A DNA stretch of 64,000 nucleotides. Source: Halovivax ruber XH-70. GTDB taxonomy: Archaea; Halobacteriota; Halobacteria; Halobacteriales; Natrialbaceae. The notes below the pieces were generated by a model. It was not told the DNA's origin, did not search any database, and worked only from the letters and a program-made list of their open reading frames with translations. The stretch is taken from contig NC_019964.1 of assembly GCF_000328525.1 (NCBI RefSeq), positions 2,294,001 to 2,358,000 of the forward strand, read 5' to 3'. Both the position numbers and the translations under genes were made by a program. This document shows, in pieces, positions 62,462 through 64,000 of the stretch. How positions within the stretch are numbered: the first letter of the stretch is position 1; the number at the start of each line of letters is the position of its first letter.

Positions 62462-63253
62462 TCACTCGGATTCTGGCGTCGGTTCGTACGGGACGAACCA
62501 CTTGGTGAACCATCCCTCGGACTGATCACGGCCCACCCGAAGAAGGGTGACGTCGACAGCCAGCTTCCCACCGATGGTCAGCGCACCAACGAGCGCTTGC
62601 GTGGCCGGAATATTTCCAGTTATGCGCGGGACGATCGTCACCATCGTCCCAACGAACAGAACGACGAACCAGAATACAACGGCACGGTTGGGAAGTTCCG
62701 CGACCATCGCCGCCGAGAACTGCTCGTATTGGCGCATTCCAAAGAACTCACGGCTGACAACTGCAGTGTGTGCGATCACCAATGCGATCCCCATTTCGAG
62801 AACCCCAGGTGTCGTTACAGGAGCGAATATCTCCTCGAGCGGTATCCCGTCCGGCGACGAGTCGAGGATGAACGATGGACTGGTGTTCTTGAAGAGATGC
62901 GTCCAGAAAACGAACCACATGACGATCACAGCCAGGAGATTCGTAGGGACGAACCGGAGATTGTGGAGGTGAATCGGTGGCAACCGGTCAGTCGGACGGA
63001 CTGATCTCCGAGAACGTGGGAACGGTACCTGCTTCATGTGCATCCGGCCGTCTTTGTCCGCAACTCGTGACTCGACCTGTGCGAACGCCAGTAGCCCGAG
63101 ATAGCAGAGGTACGTTCCTCCCGTTGCAATCCAGAAAACCAAGATGACCTCCGTAAGCGACCATCCGAAAAGAAAGCCAGCTGCCGGACAGACGTTCAAT
63201 ACGATAATCGCGACGAGCGTCAGGTGAAAATCGACCTCGCGATCAGTTCCCAT
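62462..63253 (-). CDS. Multi-pass membrane protein, DUF6498-like
   Basis: 263 residues with six to seven hydrophobic helices (for example LVAIIVLNVCPAAGFLFGW, VIVMWFVFWTHLF, VVFWFVVLFVGTMVTIVP). A charged loop with Arg/Pro (FPRSRRSVRPTDRLPP) follows the second helix. Resembles the DUF6498 family. Function unknown. Stands alone. Confidence 0.65.
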   Translation of the reverse strand: MGTDREVDFHLTLVAIIVLNVCPAAGFLFGWSLTEVILVFWIATGGTYLCYLGLLAFAQVESRVADKDGRMHMKQVPFPRSRRSVRPTDRLPPIHLHNLRFVPTNLLAVIVMWFVFWTHLFKNTSPSFILDSSPDGIPLEEIFAPVTTPGVLEMGIALVIAHTAVVSREFFGMRQYEQFSAAMVAELPNRAVVFWFVVLFVGTMVTIVPRITGNIPATQALVGALTIGGKLAVDVTLLRVGRDQSEGWFTKWFVPYEPTPESE

Positions 63254-63377
63254 CCCGCGTTAATTCTGTATACGTCCGCAATACCACTTACTATCGTATC
63301 GACGGGAAGTTGGGTTAGTTGGACGCAGTACCGGACGGTTATCTACCGATTCCTCGCTACGGTACCGAGTACAGTAT

Positions 63378-64000
63378 TCACCCAAACAAGCCACTGCGCT
63401 CCTGAACCCGTTCGTAACAGTCCAGATATCGGTCGAGAACGGCCTCCCGGTCGAACTCGGCGAACGAGTCGTCGAAGTCGAGCGATTCCAGCTCCCCGGC
63501 GTCGACGATGGCGTCGGCGAGTTCCGACTCACTCGTGGTTCGAAAGCCGCGTTCGCGACCCTCGACGAGCTCGTGACCGGCTGAGTCGACGTGGTACTCG
63601 ACGACGCCGACGCAGCCGCAGGCAAGCGCCCAGGCCAGTTCGGTGGGGAAGCGACAGTACTCGGCAGTCTGGGCGAAGACGTGGGACGCGCGGTAGATGG
63701 CGATGCGTTCGTCACGGTCGGCCTCGCCGACGAAGCGGATCCGATCGTCGATCCGGAGGTCGCCAGCCATCGACTCGTACTCCTCGCGCCATGGACCGTC
63801 GCCGATCACCGTCGCCGTCCAGTCGCGGTCGCGCAGTTCCGCGAGCGCGAGCATGACGCTCTCCAGATTGGCCCCCTCGTCGAGTCGGCGGGCGTAGACG
63901 ACCTCCGCGGGTTCGCCGGGGTCAACCGCGCGAATTCGGTCGACGTCGATGGGGTTCGGGATCACGGTGACGTCGTCGCCGTCGGCCCCGCGTTCGCGCG
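63378..64000 (-). CDS. Glycosyltransferase family 4 (partial, runs off the right edge)
   Basis: The C-terminal 207 residues are visible, ending YERVQERSGLFG. GT4 features: VIPNPIDVDRI, VVYARRLDEGANLESVMLAL, ATVIGDGPWREEYESMA, IRFVGEADRDERIAIYRASH, and PTELAWALACGCVGVVEYHV near the expected donor-binding ExxxxxE-like segment, with the first Glu present. The open frame continues past the window edge, so the N-terminal half is missing. Likely adds sugars to surface glycans or lipids. Confidence 0.85.
   Translation of the reverse strand, partial: RERGADGDDVTVIPNPIDVDRIRAVDPGEPAEVVYARRLDEGANLESVMLALAELRDRDWTATVIGDGPWREEYESMAGDLRIDDRIRFVGEADRDERIAIYRASHVFAQTAEYCRFPTELAWALACGCVGVVEYHVDSAGHELVEGRERGFRTTSESELADAIVDAGELESLDFDDSFAEFDREAVLDRYLDCYERVQERSGLFG

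Overview
The window is chromosomal DNA from a haloarchaeon (class Halobacteria). The evidence is a GC-rich sequence with acidic predicted proteins (many Asp/Glu, few Lys), archaeal TATA boxes about 25-30 nt upstream of leaderless start codons, two TFB genes, archaeal SecE/Spt5/LonB/NadM, Tat-type secretion signals, and many small families known only from haloarchaea. Frequent GATC-containing words and the family mix would fit Natrialbales, but the sequence alone does not fix the genus. No rRNA, CRISPR array, transposase or integrase was seen. One tRNA (Leu, anticodon GAG) is present.

Layout. 1-8.9 kb: multi-PAS/GAF histidine kinase, pyrophosphatase, PadR regulator, rnhA with its companion gene, a TFB gene and the repair gene nreA. 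9-16.2 kb: CPBP-type membrane protein, small haloarchaeal families, a DUF457 membrane protein, pncC, an aminotransferase, an ArsA/Get3-type ATPase and an SDR oxidoreductase. 16.2-18.4 kb: a small accessory patch with a two-gene HTH/partner module and an AT-rich single-gene island sitting at the 3' end of endonuclease V. 18.3-29.5 kb: endonuclease V, zinc-finger rhomboid protease, PolX, Mut7-C protein, lipoprotein, PHP protein, zinc-finger protein, nusG-secE, an AlaX-type editing protein, an MBF1-like factor, tRNA-Leu, NUDIX and nadM. 29.6-30.6 kb: a second AT-rich single-gene island, immediately upstream of lonB. 30.7-45.9 kb: LonB and a CPBP protease, an MGMT-like protein lacking its cysteine, then aromatic amino acid biosynthesis (trpCBA, the archaeal ADTH synthase, DHQ synthase II, DHQ dehydratase) interleaved with a NUP-family protein, a SprT-like protein and a HAD hydrolase, then a second TFB. 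46-64 kb: small haloarchaeal families, an FAD oxidoreductase, a second multi-domain histidine kinase, carB, a vapBC toxin-antitoxin pair, a folC-folP fusion with a methyltransferase, HTH regulators, and a glycosyltransferase running off the right edge.

The genes are mostly core metabolism and information processing. The observations most worth following are (i) the AT-rich island at 17.3-18.4 kb, flanked by a 19/20 direct repeat and by a displaced remnant of the endonuclease V C-terminus; (ii) a second AT-rich island at 29.6-30.6 kb whose Tat-exported protein appears to be a distant paralogue of the first, with an ungapped match over the helical stretch after the signal peptide; and (iii) the neighbouring HTH/partner module with a palindrome just upstream of its TATA box. 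Together these suggest a family of horizontally acquired, single-gene secreted-protein cassettes of unknown function.
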